Part shown: piece after piece, positions 7,668 through 16,266 of the stretch | How the letters are laid out: each line of letters begins with the position of its first letter | How positions within the stretch are numbered: position 1 is the first letter of the stretch | Assembly (NCBI RefSeq): GCF_014672715.2 | Contig: NZ_CP058566.2 | Span: forward strand, 496,001 to 560,000 | Reading direction: 5' to 3' | DNA from: Dehalogenimonas etheniformans | GTDB lineage: Bacteria > Chloroflexota > Dehalococcoidia > Dehalococcoidales > Dehalococcoidaceae | Length of the DNA stretch: 64,000 nucleotides | Notes under the pieces: generated by a model | What the model saw: the letters and a program-made list of their open reading frames with translations, nothing else | Told to the model about the DNA's origin: nothing | The model's database searches: none | Position numbers and translations under genes: made by a program

Positions 7668-8615
7668 ATGGAAGGACATGGTGAATCCAAATTGGCGGTC
7701 ATTGCCGCTATTATTGCCAATCTGGCTATCGCCGTCATCAAGTTCATCGCCGCAGCTATCTCGGGTTCTTCGGCGATGATATCCGAGGGTATCCATTCCC
7801 TGGTGGATACAGGTAACGGAGGCCTTATCCTTTTAGGGATGAAGGAATCCAAGAAGAGCGCTGACGCGTTACATCCGTTCGGATATGGAAAATCGTTGTA
7901 TTTTTGGACACTGGTAGTTTCAGTATCAATCTTCGGGATCGGCGGCGGATTGTCACTCTATGAAGGCATCTCGCACATTCGTCACGTCGCCCCCGAAGCG
8001 GTAACCTCGAATCCGACGATCAACTACATTGTCCTCGGCATCGCTACTTTGATAGAAGGATGGTCGTTTTCGATAGCTATCCGAGAATTCCGCAAGTCGA
8101 AGGGGCAAAAGCGATCGTGGCAGTTCATCAAGAGTACGAAGGATCCAAGTACTTTCACCGTCGTCCTGGAAGACGGCGCTGCCATGCTGGGTTTGATTTT
8201 TGCTTTCCTCGGCGTCTTCTTCGGTCATCTCTTCCACAACCCGTACCTCGACGGTACGGCTTCGATCATAATAGGTTTGCTGCTCATGAGCGTGGCTTTC
8301 GTTTTAGCCTTTGAAACTAAAGGATTACTCCTAGGGGAAGGCGCAGATCCACAAACCGTTGCTGACATCCGCCTGAAGGTAGTATCCGACCCAGCGGTGG
8401 ATCAGGCTGCAGAAATCTTGACGATGTACATGGGCCCTCACGATCTTCTGGTCAACCTAGGAGTCAAATTCAAGACAGGCATCACCGCCGAAAAAATGCA
8501 TGACGCGATTCACCGGATAGAGAAGAACATCAACGCTGATTACCCTGAGTGTGTCAGAGTATACATCGAAGTAGAGTCACTGGGTAGGAGTCAATCCCCG
8601 GACGAATCCGAATGA
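7668..8615 (+). CDS. Cation diffusion facilitator family transporter
   Basis: A membrane antiporter that exports divalent cations such as Zn2+, Co2+ or Fe2+. The 315-residue protein begins with transmembrane helices LAVIAAIIANLAIAVIKF and carries the CDF signatures SAMISEGIHSLVDTGNGGL (metal-binding residues in helix 2) and HPFGYGKSLYFWTL. The C-terminal cytoplasmic domain (from about residue 215) ends in HRIEKNINADYPECVRVYIE. The Ser-x-x-x-Glu / His-x-x-x-Asp arrangement departs from the classical HD-HD, so the metal is uncertain. It has a GGAGG-like site upstream and a hairpin terminator directly after. Confidence 0.9.
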   Translation: MEGHGESKLAVIAAIIANLAIAVIKFIAAAISGSSAMISEGIHSLVDTGNGGLILLGMKESKKSADALHPFGYGKSLYFWTLVVSVSIFGIGGGLSLYEGISHIRHVAPEAVTSNPTINYIVLGIATLIEGWSFSIAIREFRKSKGQKRSWQFIKSTKDPSTFTVVLEDGAAMLGLIFAFLGVFFGHLFHNPYLDGTASIIIGLLLMSVAFVLAFETKGLLLGEGADPQTVADIRLKVVSDPAVDQAAEILTMYMGPHDLLVNLGVKFKTGITAEKMHDAIHRIEKNINADYPECVRVYIEVESLGRSQSPDESE

Positions 8616-8616
8616 A

Positions 8617-8642
8617 AAAGCCCCCTCTATTGAGGGGGCTTT
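8617..8642. terminator. Bidirectional rho-independent terminator
   Basis: AAAGCCCCCTC / GAGGGGGCTTT with a 4-base TATT loop, flanked by A- and T-rich bases. It ends the CDF transporter gene and could also serve the convergent zinc-ribbon gene. Confidence 0.85.
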
Positions 8643-8662
8643 CAGTATCGGTATCACCTTGC

Positions 8663-8869
8663 TTATTGGGCGACGACCCGGCGCCGGCGATCGATCTTAC
8701 CCGGAATAACTACCGGCTCTTTTTCGGCGATCGCTTCTTCCTGGCTAAGGTGACGGCCAGGATAATTGACCCAACCGCATTGAAAACATTGCTCGTAGGC
8801 GCCGTATTCATCGCTGTCGCCGTAGAGGTCGCCGACGTGACAGCGCGGACAACTCTTGATCTTGTACAC
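8663..8869 (-). CDS. Small zinc-ribbon protein
   Basis: A 68-residue protein with two CxxC knuckles (SCPRCHVGDLY and QCFQCGWVNYPG) spaced like a zinc ribbon, followed by a basic tail ending RRRRVVAQ. It starts at a GTG with AGGAGG at good spacing. Zinc binding is inferred from the four Cys. The function is unknown; a nucleic-acid-binding role would fit the fold and charge. Confidence 0.75.
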   Translation of the reverse strand: MYKIKSCPRCHVGDLYGDSDEYGAYEQCFQCGWVNYPGRHLSQEEAIAEKEPVVIPGKIDRRRRVVAQ

Positions 8870-8931
8870 TGGATCCTCCTTCTTGAATCGATCCGAACAC
8901 CGACATTTTATACCCAGTGGGAGACGATGTA

Positions 8932-9075
8932 AGTGACCAAGGTCACTCAGTCGGCCACGAATGCGATCTCATTCTTATTATCAACAGATTGCATTCACAC
9001 TCTCTCCATATTCGGTTGATATGATGGAAGAAACGGAGAACCCGGGCCTTTTCCATTTACGTCCGCATAGGACGT
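8932..9075. promoter_or_regulatory. Two palindromes upstream of the two-component genes
   Basis: AGTGACC-AA-GGTCACT at 8932-8947 and ACGTCC-GCATA-GGACGT at 9059-9075 lie between the zinc-ribbon gene and the response regulator. Such paired inverted repeats could be binding sites for a dimeric regulator, perhaps the response regulator itself. This is inference from symmetry only. Confidence 0.35.
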
Positions 9076-9121
9076 GACCAATATCAATTGATTGCGCCCT
9101 TCGAAAGAACAAGGATATATT

Positions 9122-9811
9122 ATGGATGTGACTAAAAAGATCCTGGTAGTGGACGACGAACAGAAAATTGTGGATATTGTGCGCGCTTATCTGGAGCGAG
9201 AAGGCTTCCGAGTGCTTACCGCTTACGACGGTGAAACAGCCCTGAAAGTATTCCGCCAGGATAAGCCTGATCTTATCGTACTCGACCTGATGCTGCCGAA
9301 ACTATCCGGGAACGACGTCTGCCGCATTATCCGAAAAGAATCGGAAGTTCCGATCATCATGCTTACCGCCCGTGATGAACTGACCGACAAGATCGTCGGG
9401 CTGGAAATCGGCGCCGATGACTACCTGACCAAGCCCTTCGAAGGGCGGGAACTGGTGGCCAGGGTGAAGGCGATACTGCGGCGAACCGAACCAAGAGCGT
9501 CTGTTCCACTCGTCCGGTGTGGAGACATCACGGTGGATACCGAGCGACGGCAAGTCAAAGTCAGGGACCGGATAATCGAACTCACCACCACTGAATTTGA
9601 ATTACTCAAACTGTTGGCGTCATATCCTGGTAAGGTGTTTTCCCGGACTGACTTGCTTGACCGGCTCCAGGGCGACGCCTACGAGGGTTACGAACGGACT
9701 ATCGACAGCCACATCAAAAACCTGAGGCGTAAGATAGAGCCCGATGTGGATAAACCTTCCTACATTCATACCATTTACGGTGCAGGTTACAAGCTGGAGC
9801 TGCCTGCGTGA
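9122..9811 (+). CDS. OmpR/PhoB-type response regulator
   Basis: DNA-binding response regulator of a two-component system. The receiver domain (KILVVDDEQKIVDIV, phosphoacceptor in LIVLDLMLPKLSG, LTAR and the Lys in YLTKPFEGREL) is followed by a winged-helix domain (LTTTEFELLKLLASYPGKVF and RTIDSHIKNLRRKIE). The start at 9122 (MDVTKK) is chosen because AAGGATATATT precedes it; a longer frame opens at 9092. The kinase gene overlaps its stop by 4 bases. Confidence 0.95.
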   Translation: MDVTKKILVVDDEQKIVDIVRAYLEREGFRVLTAYDGETALKVFRQDKPDLIVLDLMLPKLSGNDVCRIIRKESEVPIIMLTARDELTDKIVGLEIGADDYLTKPFEGRELVARVKAILRRTEPRASVPLVRCGDITVDTERRQVKVRDRIIELTTTEFELLKLLASYPGKVFSRTDLLDRLQGDAYEGYERTIDSHIKNLRRKIEPDVDKPSYIHTIYGAGYKLELPA

Positions 9812-11220
9812 AAAGCCTGGCCTGGAAAATCGGCGGCGCTCTCGTCCTGACCGCACTCATTGCCGTCTCAGTCATGGCATACTTAACAAACGAGAATACG
9901 CACCGGGAGTTCCATACTTATATCCAGGCTAATCCGGCTTTCGAAGATACTGTCGCCCGAACCCTGGGACTGGTCTATATCCGTGGCGGCTGGTCGGGGC
10001 TAGCTGATGTGCTACCGCAGATGCTGGCCTTCGAAGGCGACCGGCTAATTGTGGCCGACGTCAACAACATAATCGTCGGCGATTCGGCGGGGCTGGCGAT
10101 CGGTCAGACGGTTGGCCAGGCCCAGTTGACCGGAGGACATGAAGTTGAAGTAGCGTCGGGCTTTCCCAGTCCCGGCGACGGACAGGTGGTAGGACAATTT
10201 TTCTATCTCGGGCAGGCGGGTGGGGTGCTCGACGCAGAGCAGACGTTCTTGAGTCAAACCAACCGCTGGCTATGGCTTTCGGGCGGCATCGGCGTGGTCA
10301 TTGCCGTGGCGCTGGCGGCAGCGCTGGCCTATAGTTTCATCCAGCCGCTTCGCGCACTGAGCGCTGGCGCCAACGAGATTGCGGCCGGCAACCTGGGTTA
10401 CCGGGTGAGGGTGAAGTCCAGGGATGAGACGGGAAAATTGGCCGAATCATTTAATATTATGGCCGGGTCGCTCGAAAAAAGCGAACAAGCCCGAAAACGG
10501 CTGCTGGCCGATGTCGCTCACGAATTGAGGACGCCACTGACCATCATTAATGGTACGGTGGACGCCATGATCGACGGCGTAATGCCCAAAGACGAGGGGC
10601 AATTAAAGATCATCAAGGGTGAAACGGTGGTACTAACTCGCCTGATCAGCGACCTCCGTGATCTGTCCCTAGCCGAAGCCGGCAAGCTCAAATTGGAAAA
10701 TTCAATGATCGACCTGACCGACCTGGTGCAATGGAAACTCGACCAGTTCCGCCCGATAGCAGAAGCCAAAGGCGTGACGATCAAGTTCGAGGACGGGAAC
10801 GAAATGTTGCCGGTATCCGCCGACTGGGTGCGCATGGAACAGGTGCTGGCCAACCTGTTGTCCAACGCCATCCGGCACACCCCGGAAGGGGGGGCGGTCA
10901 CCGTTCATCTGTCTCAAACGACCCTAAAGGGCAAACCTTCGGTAACCATCGCCATAGCCGATACCGGAGAAGGCATTGTCCTGGAAAAGCTGGAGCATAT
11001 CTTCGATCGATTCTACCGCATTCAGGATTCGAGGGCGCGGACCGAGGGTAACGGCGCCGGATTGGGGTTGGCCATAGTTAAACAGATGGTGGCGGCTCAA
11101 GGCGGCGAGGTAACGGTGACAAGCGATCCAGGCGAAGGGTCCACTTTCCTTGTTACGCTACCGGGAATCGAGAAACCGTCCGACCAGGTCAAGCCCGGAT
11201 CATCACCAGAAGCATCTTGA
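9808..11220 (+). CDS. Sensor histidine kinase
   Basis: Membrane sensor kinase partnered with the response regulator it overlaps by ATGA. A first membrane helix (residues about 8-25), an extracellular domain of about 130 residues and a second helix (GIGVVIAVALAAALAYSFI) lead into HAMP, the phosphoacceptor box DVAHELRTPL near residue 237, and an ATPase domain with N box NLLSNAIRHTPEGG, ADTGEGI and GAGLGLAIV. The signal is unknown. Its 3' end overlaps the convergent cupin gene by about 30 bases. Confidence 0.95.
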   Translation: MKSLAWKIGGALVLTALIAVSVMAYLTNENTHREFHTYIQANPAFEDTVARTLGLVYIRGGWSGLADVLPQMLAFEGDRLIVADVNNIIVGDSAGLAIGQTVGQAQLTGGHEVEVASGFPSPGDGQVVGQFFYLGQAGGVLDAEQTFLSQTNRWLWLSGGIGVVIAVALAAALAYSFIQPLRALSAGANEIAAGNLGYRVRVKSRDETGKLAESFNIMAGSLEKSEQARKRLLADVAHELRTPLTIINGTVDAMIDGVMPKDEGQLKIIKGETVVLTRLISDLRDLSLAEAGKLKLENSMIDLTDLVQWKLDQFRPIAEAKGVTIKFEDGNEMLPVSADWVRMEQVLANLLSNAIRHTPEGGAVTVHLSQTTLKGKPSVTIAIADTGEGIVLEKLEHIFDRFYRIQDSRARTEGNGAGLGLAIVKQMVAAQGGEVTVTSDPGEGSTFLVTLPGIEKPSDQVKPGSSPEAS

Positions 11221-11518
11221 ATGGGGTGACGGCTCTGATGGCATGGGGCTCGTTGGCCGGCATGATGATCATCTGACCTTCGATCACCCGGTTCTTTTGG
11301 CCCGAGATGCTTATCTCGGCTTCGCCATCAATAGCATAAACGAAGGCATCAAACGGCGCCGAATGTTCCGATAAGCCGTGCCCGGCATCGAAGGCGAAGA
11401 CTGTTATGGTCCCGGCTTTTTTGTCTGCCACGGTGCGGCTGACCACCGCCCCGTCCTGATAGCCGATCAGCTTCGCCAGTTCCACTACCCGTCCGACCAG
11501 CGATTCCTGTCTCGTCAT
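11189..11518 (-). CDS. Small cupin-domain protein
   Basis: A 109-residue single-domain cupin. The barrel motifs are GHGLSEHSAPFDAFVYAIDGE (motif 1; His and Glu positions partly conserved) and QMIIMPANEPHAIRA (motif 2 with His). A metal site is plausible. The substrate is unknown and the size fits small regulatory or isomerase-like cupins. It is convergent with the kinase gene and overlaps its end. Confidence 0.8.
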   Translation of the reverse strand: MTRQESLVGRVVELAKLIGYQDGAVVSRTVADKKAGTITVFAFDAGHGLSEHSAPFDAFVYAIDGEAEISISGQKNRVIEGQMIIMPANEPHAIRAVTPFKMLLVMIRA

Positions 11519-11654
11519 AATCTTCCCTCCGATGGTTCTTTGTTTCAGTGTATCACACCAAACTACCGGGTTTTACATCATTCAGTCGCTGGGTTATACT
11601 CTGCCGGAAAAATCGCCGTTTTTCACACCAAGATTCAATCTGGAAGGATTACGC

Positions 11655-12614
11655 ATGGTCGAGAGTGTCCTGCCCTGGGTGCTTTTTAACATCTTTCTGG
11701 TAGCGATGCTGATGTTGGATCTGCTCGTTTTCAATCGCAAAGCCCACGCTATCGGGATGAAAGAGTCACTCGTCTGGACTGGCGTCTGGGTCAGCCTAGC
11801 TGTCATTTTCGGGCTTGGCATCTGGTTCTTCGAAGGTTCAACTCATGCCATCAGTTTTTTCAGCGGGTATGTCATCGAGGAATCCCTCTCGGTAGACAAC
11901 CTCTTCGTCTTTCTAATGCTTTTCACCTATTTTTGCGTGCCCAAGGAACACGAACACCGCGTCCTGTTCTGGGGTGTGCTGATGGCTATCGTACTCAGGG
12001 CTGCTTTTATCCTAGGCGGTATCGCCCTGTTCCACGCCCTCGAGTGGATAATTTACGTATTCGGCGCCTTCCTGATATTTACCGGCATTCGCATGGGTTT
12101 ACAATCTGACGACAATCCGCATCCCGAAGCCAACCCGGTGGTCAAATTACTGTGTAAATTCCTGCCGATGACTCCTAAGTATCACGGGGGGAAATTTTTT
12201 ACTCTGGAAAACGGCCGCCGCTTGGCAACGCCCCTGTTTATGGTTTTCATGGCTGTTAATTTGACCGATGTCATTTTTGCCGTTGACTCGATACCTGCTG
12301 TGCTGGCGATCACCCAGGACCCGTTCATCGTCTACACCTCTAACATGTTCGCCATTATGGGCTTGCGGTCCATATATTTTGCCCTGTCGGGTTTTGCCAA
12401 GCGCTTGCACTACCTGCATTACGGCTTGGCTGCAGTACTGGTCTTCTTGGGTGTCAAGATGATACTCTCTGGATTTATCGAGATACCGACCGTTCTTTCC
12501 CTGCTCATTATCGCCACGATCCTGGGAGTCGCCGTTATCGCCTCTCTCCGCCGGCCGGCAGTGGTAGAAACAACCGCGGAAACGTTTCCTGCGGACGTAG
12601 AAAAGAAGGAATAG
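11655..12614 (+). CDS. TerC-family integral membrane protein
   Basis: Membrane protein of the TerC/Alx family, linked to tellurite resistance and manganese export. It has about nine hydrophobic helices, with the family motif ESLSVDNLFVFLMLFTYF near residue 75 and FAVDSIPAVLAITQDPFIVY further on, which hold the conserved membrane Asp residues. The start at 11655 (MVESVLPW) has GGAAGG upstream; an earlier in-frame opening at 11532 would add about 41 non-conserved residues. The TfoX-like gene follows within 6 bases. Confidence 0.9.
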   Translation: MVESVLPWVLFNIFLVAMLMLDLLVFNRKAHAIGMKESLVWTGVWVSLAVIFGLGIWFFEGSTHAISFFSGYVIEESLSVDNLFVFLMLFTYFCVPKEHEHRVLFWGVLMAIVLRAAFILGGIALFHALEWIIYVFGAFLIFTGIRMGLQSDDNPHPEANPVVKLLCKFLPMTPKYHGGKFFTLENGRRLATPLFMVFMAVNLTDVIFAVDSIPAVLAITQDPFIVYTSNMFAIMGLRSIYFALSGFAKRLHYLHYGLAAVLVFLGVKMILSGFIEIPTVLSLLIIATILGVAVIASLRRPAVVETTAETFPADVEKKE

Positions 12615-12619
12615 GGCGT

Positions 12620-12928
12620 ATGTCAGCGACCAAAGCTTTCCTCGACTTAGTCCTGGAAAGACTGGGGACCGTCACCGGCAAAAGCATGTTCGGCGGTTTC
12701 GGCGTGTTCCACGACGGGGAGATGTTCGGTTTGATCTCCAATGGCATTCTCTACCTGAAAGCCGACGATTCAAATCCGGAAGACTACCTGGCGCGCGGTA
12801 GCAACCAGTACAAACCGATGCCCTATTTCAGAGTACCGGAAGAGGTCTTCGAAAACTCCGAAGAGTTGCCGAAATGGGCCCAGAAATCGGTGACCATCGC
12901 CTACGCCGTGCCAAAAAAGAAGAAATGA
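12620..12928 (+). CDS. TfoX/Sxy N-terminal-domain protein
   Basis: A 102-residue protein matching the N-terminal domain of TfoX/Sxy: LERLGTVTGKSMFGGFGVFHDGEMFGLI, then YLKAD and PYFRVPEEVFE. Full-length Sxy acts with CRP in competence gene activation, but stand-alone N-terminal domains are common in non-competent bacteria and have no assigned job. It may share a transcript with the terC gene. Confidence 0.85.
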   Translation: MSATKAFLDLVLERLGTVTGKSMFGGFGVFHDGEMFGLISNGILYLKADDSNPEDYLARGSNQYKPMPYFRVPEEVFENSEELPKWAQKSVTIAYAVPKKKK

Positions 12929-12994
12929 TGTTTCAAGGAATGCGCATACTCCGGTTCTCTTGATGGTATAATCGTTTCCGAAGCGAGGAAAGCC

Positions 12995-13213
12995 ATGTCT
13001 GACCTTGAGGACTACAAGATCATGTATCGCAAACAAGAGGCGGAATTCCTCGCGGAGCGGAAAAAACTCATCGCCCAGAAACAGCTTATCGGCAGGGTGT
13101 TTACCACCGAGGCAATTCACAAACGTGAGCATATCGAAAAGCGCATAGCCGAACTGGAGCGCAAAATCATCGAGATCCGTACCATTCTGGGCGAAAACTA
13201 CAAGAACAACTAG
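12995..13213 (+). CDS. Small coiled-coil protein
   Basis: A 72-residue, highly charged protein predicted to be almost wholly helical (MSDLEDYKIMYRKQEAEF, then repeats of Glu/Lys/Ile in heptad-like order such as HIEKRIAELERKIIEI). No family is recognised. It is 3 bases from the metallopeptidase gene, so the pair is probably co-translated. AGCGAGG precedes the ATG. Confidence 0.6.
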   Translation: MSDLEDYKIMYRKQEAEFLAERKKLIAQKQLIGRVFTTEAIHKREHIEKRIAELERKIIEIRTILGENYKNN

Positions 13214-13216
13214 CTC

Positions 13217-13591
13217 ATGGACGCCAAGAGCTTTTCAGGGCTGGTGTCACAAGCCCTGGACAACCTGCCAGATGAATTCCTGGACCTTTTGGAAAACGTC
13301 GAGATCGTCGTCGAAGACTATCCCTCCCTCCGGCAAAGACGCGGTTCCAAGCGCAATGAGCTGCTCGGTTTATACGAGGGAGTTCCCCTTACAGAACGTG
13401 ACACCCACTATGGGCTGGTGCTACCGGATAAAATCACAATTTTCCAGAAACCTATTGAAGCGATCTGCAGGACGGATGCGGAAATAATCGACCAGGTAGA
13501 AAAGACGGTGCGTCATGAGGTTGCTCACCATTTCGGCATGACCGATGTGCAGCTCGATGAAATCGAGGAAGGCTGGTCGAAGGAAGGCTGA
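13217..13591 (+). CDS. Zincin-like metallopeptidase family protein
   Basis: A 124-residue protein of the small zincin-like family (DUF1025 type). The zinc signature is TVRHEVAHHFGMTD near the C-terminus (HExxH with a downstream Asp), preceded by the conserved ITIFQKPIEAIC strand. The N-terminus contains LDNLPDEFLDLLENVEIVVED. Proteolytic activity is unproven for the family. It is packed between a coiled-coil gene and an acetyltransferase. Confidence 0.85.
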   Translation: MDAKSFSGLVSQALDNLPDEFLDLLENVEIVVEDYPSLRQRRGSKRNELLGLYEGVPLTERDTHYGLVLPDKITIFQKPIEAICRTDAEIIDQVEKTVRHEVAHHFGMTDVQLDEIEEGWSKEG

Positions 13592-13592
13592 T

Positions 13593-14420
13593 TTGTCCGA
13601 AGGCGATGTCATCCGGAAAACTCCACTCCCAATCACGATCGAAAGTCTCACCCGCGATCTGAAGGCGCTGGGCCTGGCGCCCGGAATGACGATACTTGTT
13701 CACTCCTCGTTATCCGCGATGGGGTGGGTGTGCGGAGGGGCGGTGGCTGTCATCAAGGCACTCGAGGAAGTTCTTGGGGAGACTGGCACCCTGGTGATGC
13801 CGGCTCATTCCGGCGAATATTCCGACCCGGCTTACTGGAAAAACCCTCCCGTTCCTGAAACATGGTGGCAGACGATCCGCGACCAAATGCCGGCATTCGA
13901 TCCCGACCTGACGCCAACACGAAGCATGGGAGCCATTGCCGAAACTTTCAGAAAACAGACTGGGGTAGTTCGGAGCAACCATCCTCAAGTGTCATTCGCG
14001 GCGCGTGGTCCCTCTGCGTCCGAAATAATATCCGATCACTCGTTAGAATACGCTCTCGGCGACCATAGCCCGCTGGGGAAATTGTACGCCATTGGCGGGC
14101 ATGTCCTGCTTTTAGGTTGCGGGTACGGCAACAACACCTCGCTTCACCTGGCGGAATTCCGGGCGAATTATCCCGGGAAACGAGTTGAGCGGGGAGGGGC
14201 GCCCGTCGTTGAGAACAGGAAGAGAGTTTGGAAAGTCATCGAAGACTTCGGTGATGATTCGGACGATTTCGAAAAAATCGGGGCGGATTTCGAGTTATCT
14301 TGCGCCGGAGAACTCCGGATCGGCAAAGTTGGACTGGCCACCGCTCGGCTGATGCCCGTTAGAGTCCTGGTCGATTTTGCTGTGGGCTGGATGGCTCAGA
14401 ATAGGAACCTTGGGGAGTAA
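13593..14420 (+). CDS. AAC(3)-family N-acetyltransferase
   Basis: Member of the aminoglycoside 3-N-acetyltransferase / antibiotic acetyltransferase family, using acetyl-CoA. Signatures seen: ILVHSSLSAMGWVCGGAVAVI, GTLVMPAHSGEYSDP, TPTRSMGAIAETFRKQTGVVRSNHP and GHVLLLGCGYGNNTSLHLAE. Start is set at the TTG at 13593, one base after the preceding stop and with GGAAGG upstream; the open frame extends back to 13545. A true resistance phenotype cannot be concluded, as the family also has other substrates. Confidence 0.85.
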   Translation: MSEGDVIRKTPLPITIESLTRDLKALGLAPGMTILVHSSLSAMGWVCGGAVAVIKALEEVLGETGTLVMPAHSGEYSDPAYWKNPPVPETWWQTIRDQMPAFDPDLTPTRSMGAIAETFRKQTGVVRSNHPQVSFAARGPSASEIISDHSLEYALGDHSPLGKLYAIGGHVLLLGCGYGNNTSLHLAEFRANYPGKRVERGGAPVVENRKRVWKVIEDFGDDSDDFEKIGADFELSCAGELRIGKVGLATARLMPVRVLVDFAVGWMAQNRNLGE

Positions 14421-14425
14421 AAAGG

Positions 14426-14992
14426 ATGGAACGCTGCGGCTGGGCTAACGGAGATGAATTAATGGCCAAATACCATGATGAGGAGTGGGGCATTCCCACC
14501 CACAGCGACCGGAAACATTTCGAGTTCATGATCCTTGAAGCCTTCCAGGCGGGACTTTCGTGGATGACGATACTCAGAAAACGCGAAGCCTTCAAGAAAG
14601 CCTTTGCCGGGTTTGATCCTGAGGCAGTGGCCAAATTCGACCAGACGAAGGTTTCCGAACTGCTCAATGACAAGCGCATCGTAAGGAACAGGCTCAAAAT
14701 CGAAGCAGCGATAACTAACGCAAGAAAATTCATCGAAATTCAAAAAGAATTCGGATCATTCGATAAATACATCTGGGGGTTTGTCGAAGGGAAGCCAATT
14801 GTTCATAAGCAGAACGACTTGTCTGAAATTCCGGCAACGACCGAGCTTTCAGACATTATCAGCAAAGATCTGAAAAAACGCGGCTTCAAGTTTGTCGGGT
14901 CGACGATCGTGTATTCCCACCTCCAGGCGGTGGGCATCGTCAACGACCACCTGTTGGACTGCCCCAGGTACCAGGCGGCGGCAGGGAAATGA
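14426..14992 (+). CDS. tag: DNA-3-methyladenine glycosylase I
   Basis: Base-excision repair enzyme that removes 3-methyladenine. The 188-residue protein has the family opening MERCGWANGDELMAKYHDEEWG, with the N-terminal zinc ligands Cys4 and His17. It continues with FEFMILEAFQAGLSWMTILRKR, and C-terminal ligands appear in YSHLQAVGIVNDHLLDCPRY. Length is normal. It follows the AAC(3)-like gene by 5 bases and is closed by a hairpin terminator. Confidence 0.95.
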   Translation: MERCGWANGDELMAKYHDEEWGIPTHSDRKHFEFMILEAFQAGLSWMTILRKREAFKKAFAGFDPEAVAKFDQTKVSELLNDKRIVRNRLKIEAAITNARKFIEIQKEFGSFDKYIWGFVEGKPIVHKQNDLSEIPATTELSDIISKDLKKRGFKFVGSTIVYSHLQAVGIVNDHLLDCPRYQAAAGK

Positions 14993-15000
14993 ACAAAACA

Positions 15001-15034
15001 AAGACGCCCCGGAGATTTTCCGGAGCGTCTTTTC
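15001..15034. terminator. Bidirectional terminator after tag
   Basis: AAGACGC...GCGTCTT with an inner CCGGA/TCCGG stem, flanked by A-rich and T-rich bases. It ends tag and the convergent M29 peptidase gene. Confidence 0.8.
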
Positions 15035-15043
15035 TACCTTAGC

Positions 15044-16150
15044 CTAGAAATCGATGACGAATTTGCCGTCTTTATAGAGCAGGTCGCCGTCGACGCGGAT
15101 CTCTCCGCCCTGACGCAGATCGCAGACCATGTCCCAGTGAATGGCGGACTCGTTGACCGAACCAGTCTCCGGATAGCCCGCGCCCAAGGCCATGTGGAAG
15201 CTGCCGCCGATCTTCTCATCGAACAGTATCTCACCGGTGAACCTGGTAATGCCCTCGTTGGTGCCGATGGCGAACTCACCCAGCCGCCGGGCGCCTTCAT
15301 CGGTATCGAGGGTTTTCAGTAAAAACTCCTCGTTCTTCTCCGCGGTAGCCTTAACAACTTTGCCGTTTTCAAACCACAGCCTGACGCCTGTGACCTCGCG
15401 ACCGCTTTCGATGGCGGGATAAGAAAAATAAACGTGACCATTGGCAGAATCTTCAACCGGTCCGGTGAAGACTTCACCGTCGGGCATATTGTACTGGCCG
15501 TCGCATTTTACGAACTTGCGTCCCTTGATCGACAACTTGAGGTCGGTACCGGGGGCAGTGACATGCACTTCTCTCCGCCCTTTAAGCCAGTCAACTACTT
15601 TTTGCAGGCGGTCGCTTTGCTTCAGCCAATAGCCGATGGGATCATCCAGGTCAGGCATGCAGGCGCCGAAGACGAAATCCTCGTATTCCTCCAGGCTCAT
15701 TTCAGCGTCCTGGGCCATCGCCGCTGTCGGAAAAGGGACTACCACCCAGTTGAATTCACCGGTTCCAGAACGTTTCATCATCGTCTTCATCAGGCCGGAC
15801 CGGCCTCGATCGAATAGCACCATTTTTTCAGGGGCGACATTCGATAATTTCTTGGTATTATCGTCGGCCAGGACGGCAAACCGGGCATCATATTCCTCGG
15901 CAATATAGCGCTGAGGCTGGTGAACGTACTGGATCTGTTCATCGGTGCCGAAGCGGTATAGGATGTCCTCGAAATCGCCGCGGGGCAAAACGATCGGGAA
16001 TCCTCCGGCCTTTACAACCTCTGTGTAAATTGCCCGGGTGAGCGGCTGGGCGGCAACCGGCGCGTTAATGACGACCTTATTTCCGGATTTGATCTTGGTG
16101 GAGTATTTAACCACCAGTTCGGCCAGTTTCTGGATACGGGGATCGGCCAT
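15044..16150 (-). CDS. M29-family aminopeptidase
   Basis: Cytoplasmic metal-dependent aminopeptidase of the thermophilic M29 family. The 368-residue protein has an N-terminal domain (LAELVVKYSTKIKSGNKVVI) and a catalytic C-terminal domain with EVFTGPVEDSANGHVYFSYP, GTNEGITRFTGEILFDEKIGG, SFHMALGAGYPETGSVNESA and IHWDMVCDL. These carry the Glu/His/Tyr/Asp residues that bind two metal ions in the family. AAGGAG precedes the ATG. It appears monocistronic. Confidence 0.93.
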   Translation of the reverse strand: MADPRIQKLAELVVKYSTKIKSGNKVVINAPVAAQPLTRAIYTEVVKAGGFPIVLPRGDFEDILYRFGTDEQIQYVHQPQRYIAEEYDARFAVLADDNTKKLSNVAPEKMVLFDRGRSGLMKTMMKRSGTGEFNWVVVPFPTAAMAQDAEMSLEEYEDFVFGACMPDLDDPIGYWLKQSDRLQKVVDWLKGRREVHVTAPGTDLKLSIKGRKFVKCDGQYNMPDGEVFTGPVEDSANGHVYFSYPAIESGREVTGVRLWFENGKVVKATAEKNEEFLLKTLDTDEGARRLGEFAIGTNEGITRFTGEILFDEKIGGSFHMALGAGYPETGSVNESAIHWDMVCDLRQGGEIRVDGDLLYKDGKFVIDF

Positions 16151-16266
16151 GATTAGTCTCCTTTTTATTCTATCGGAATATTCTAGTCCTCATACGAACA
16201 TGGGGCAAGGACTCAAATTGGAACGCTTTGCGAATAATGTCACATTGAAGACGAAAGACGCTCGAG

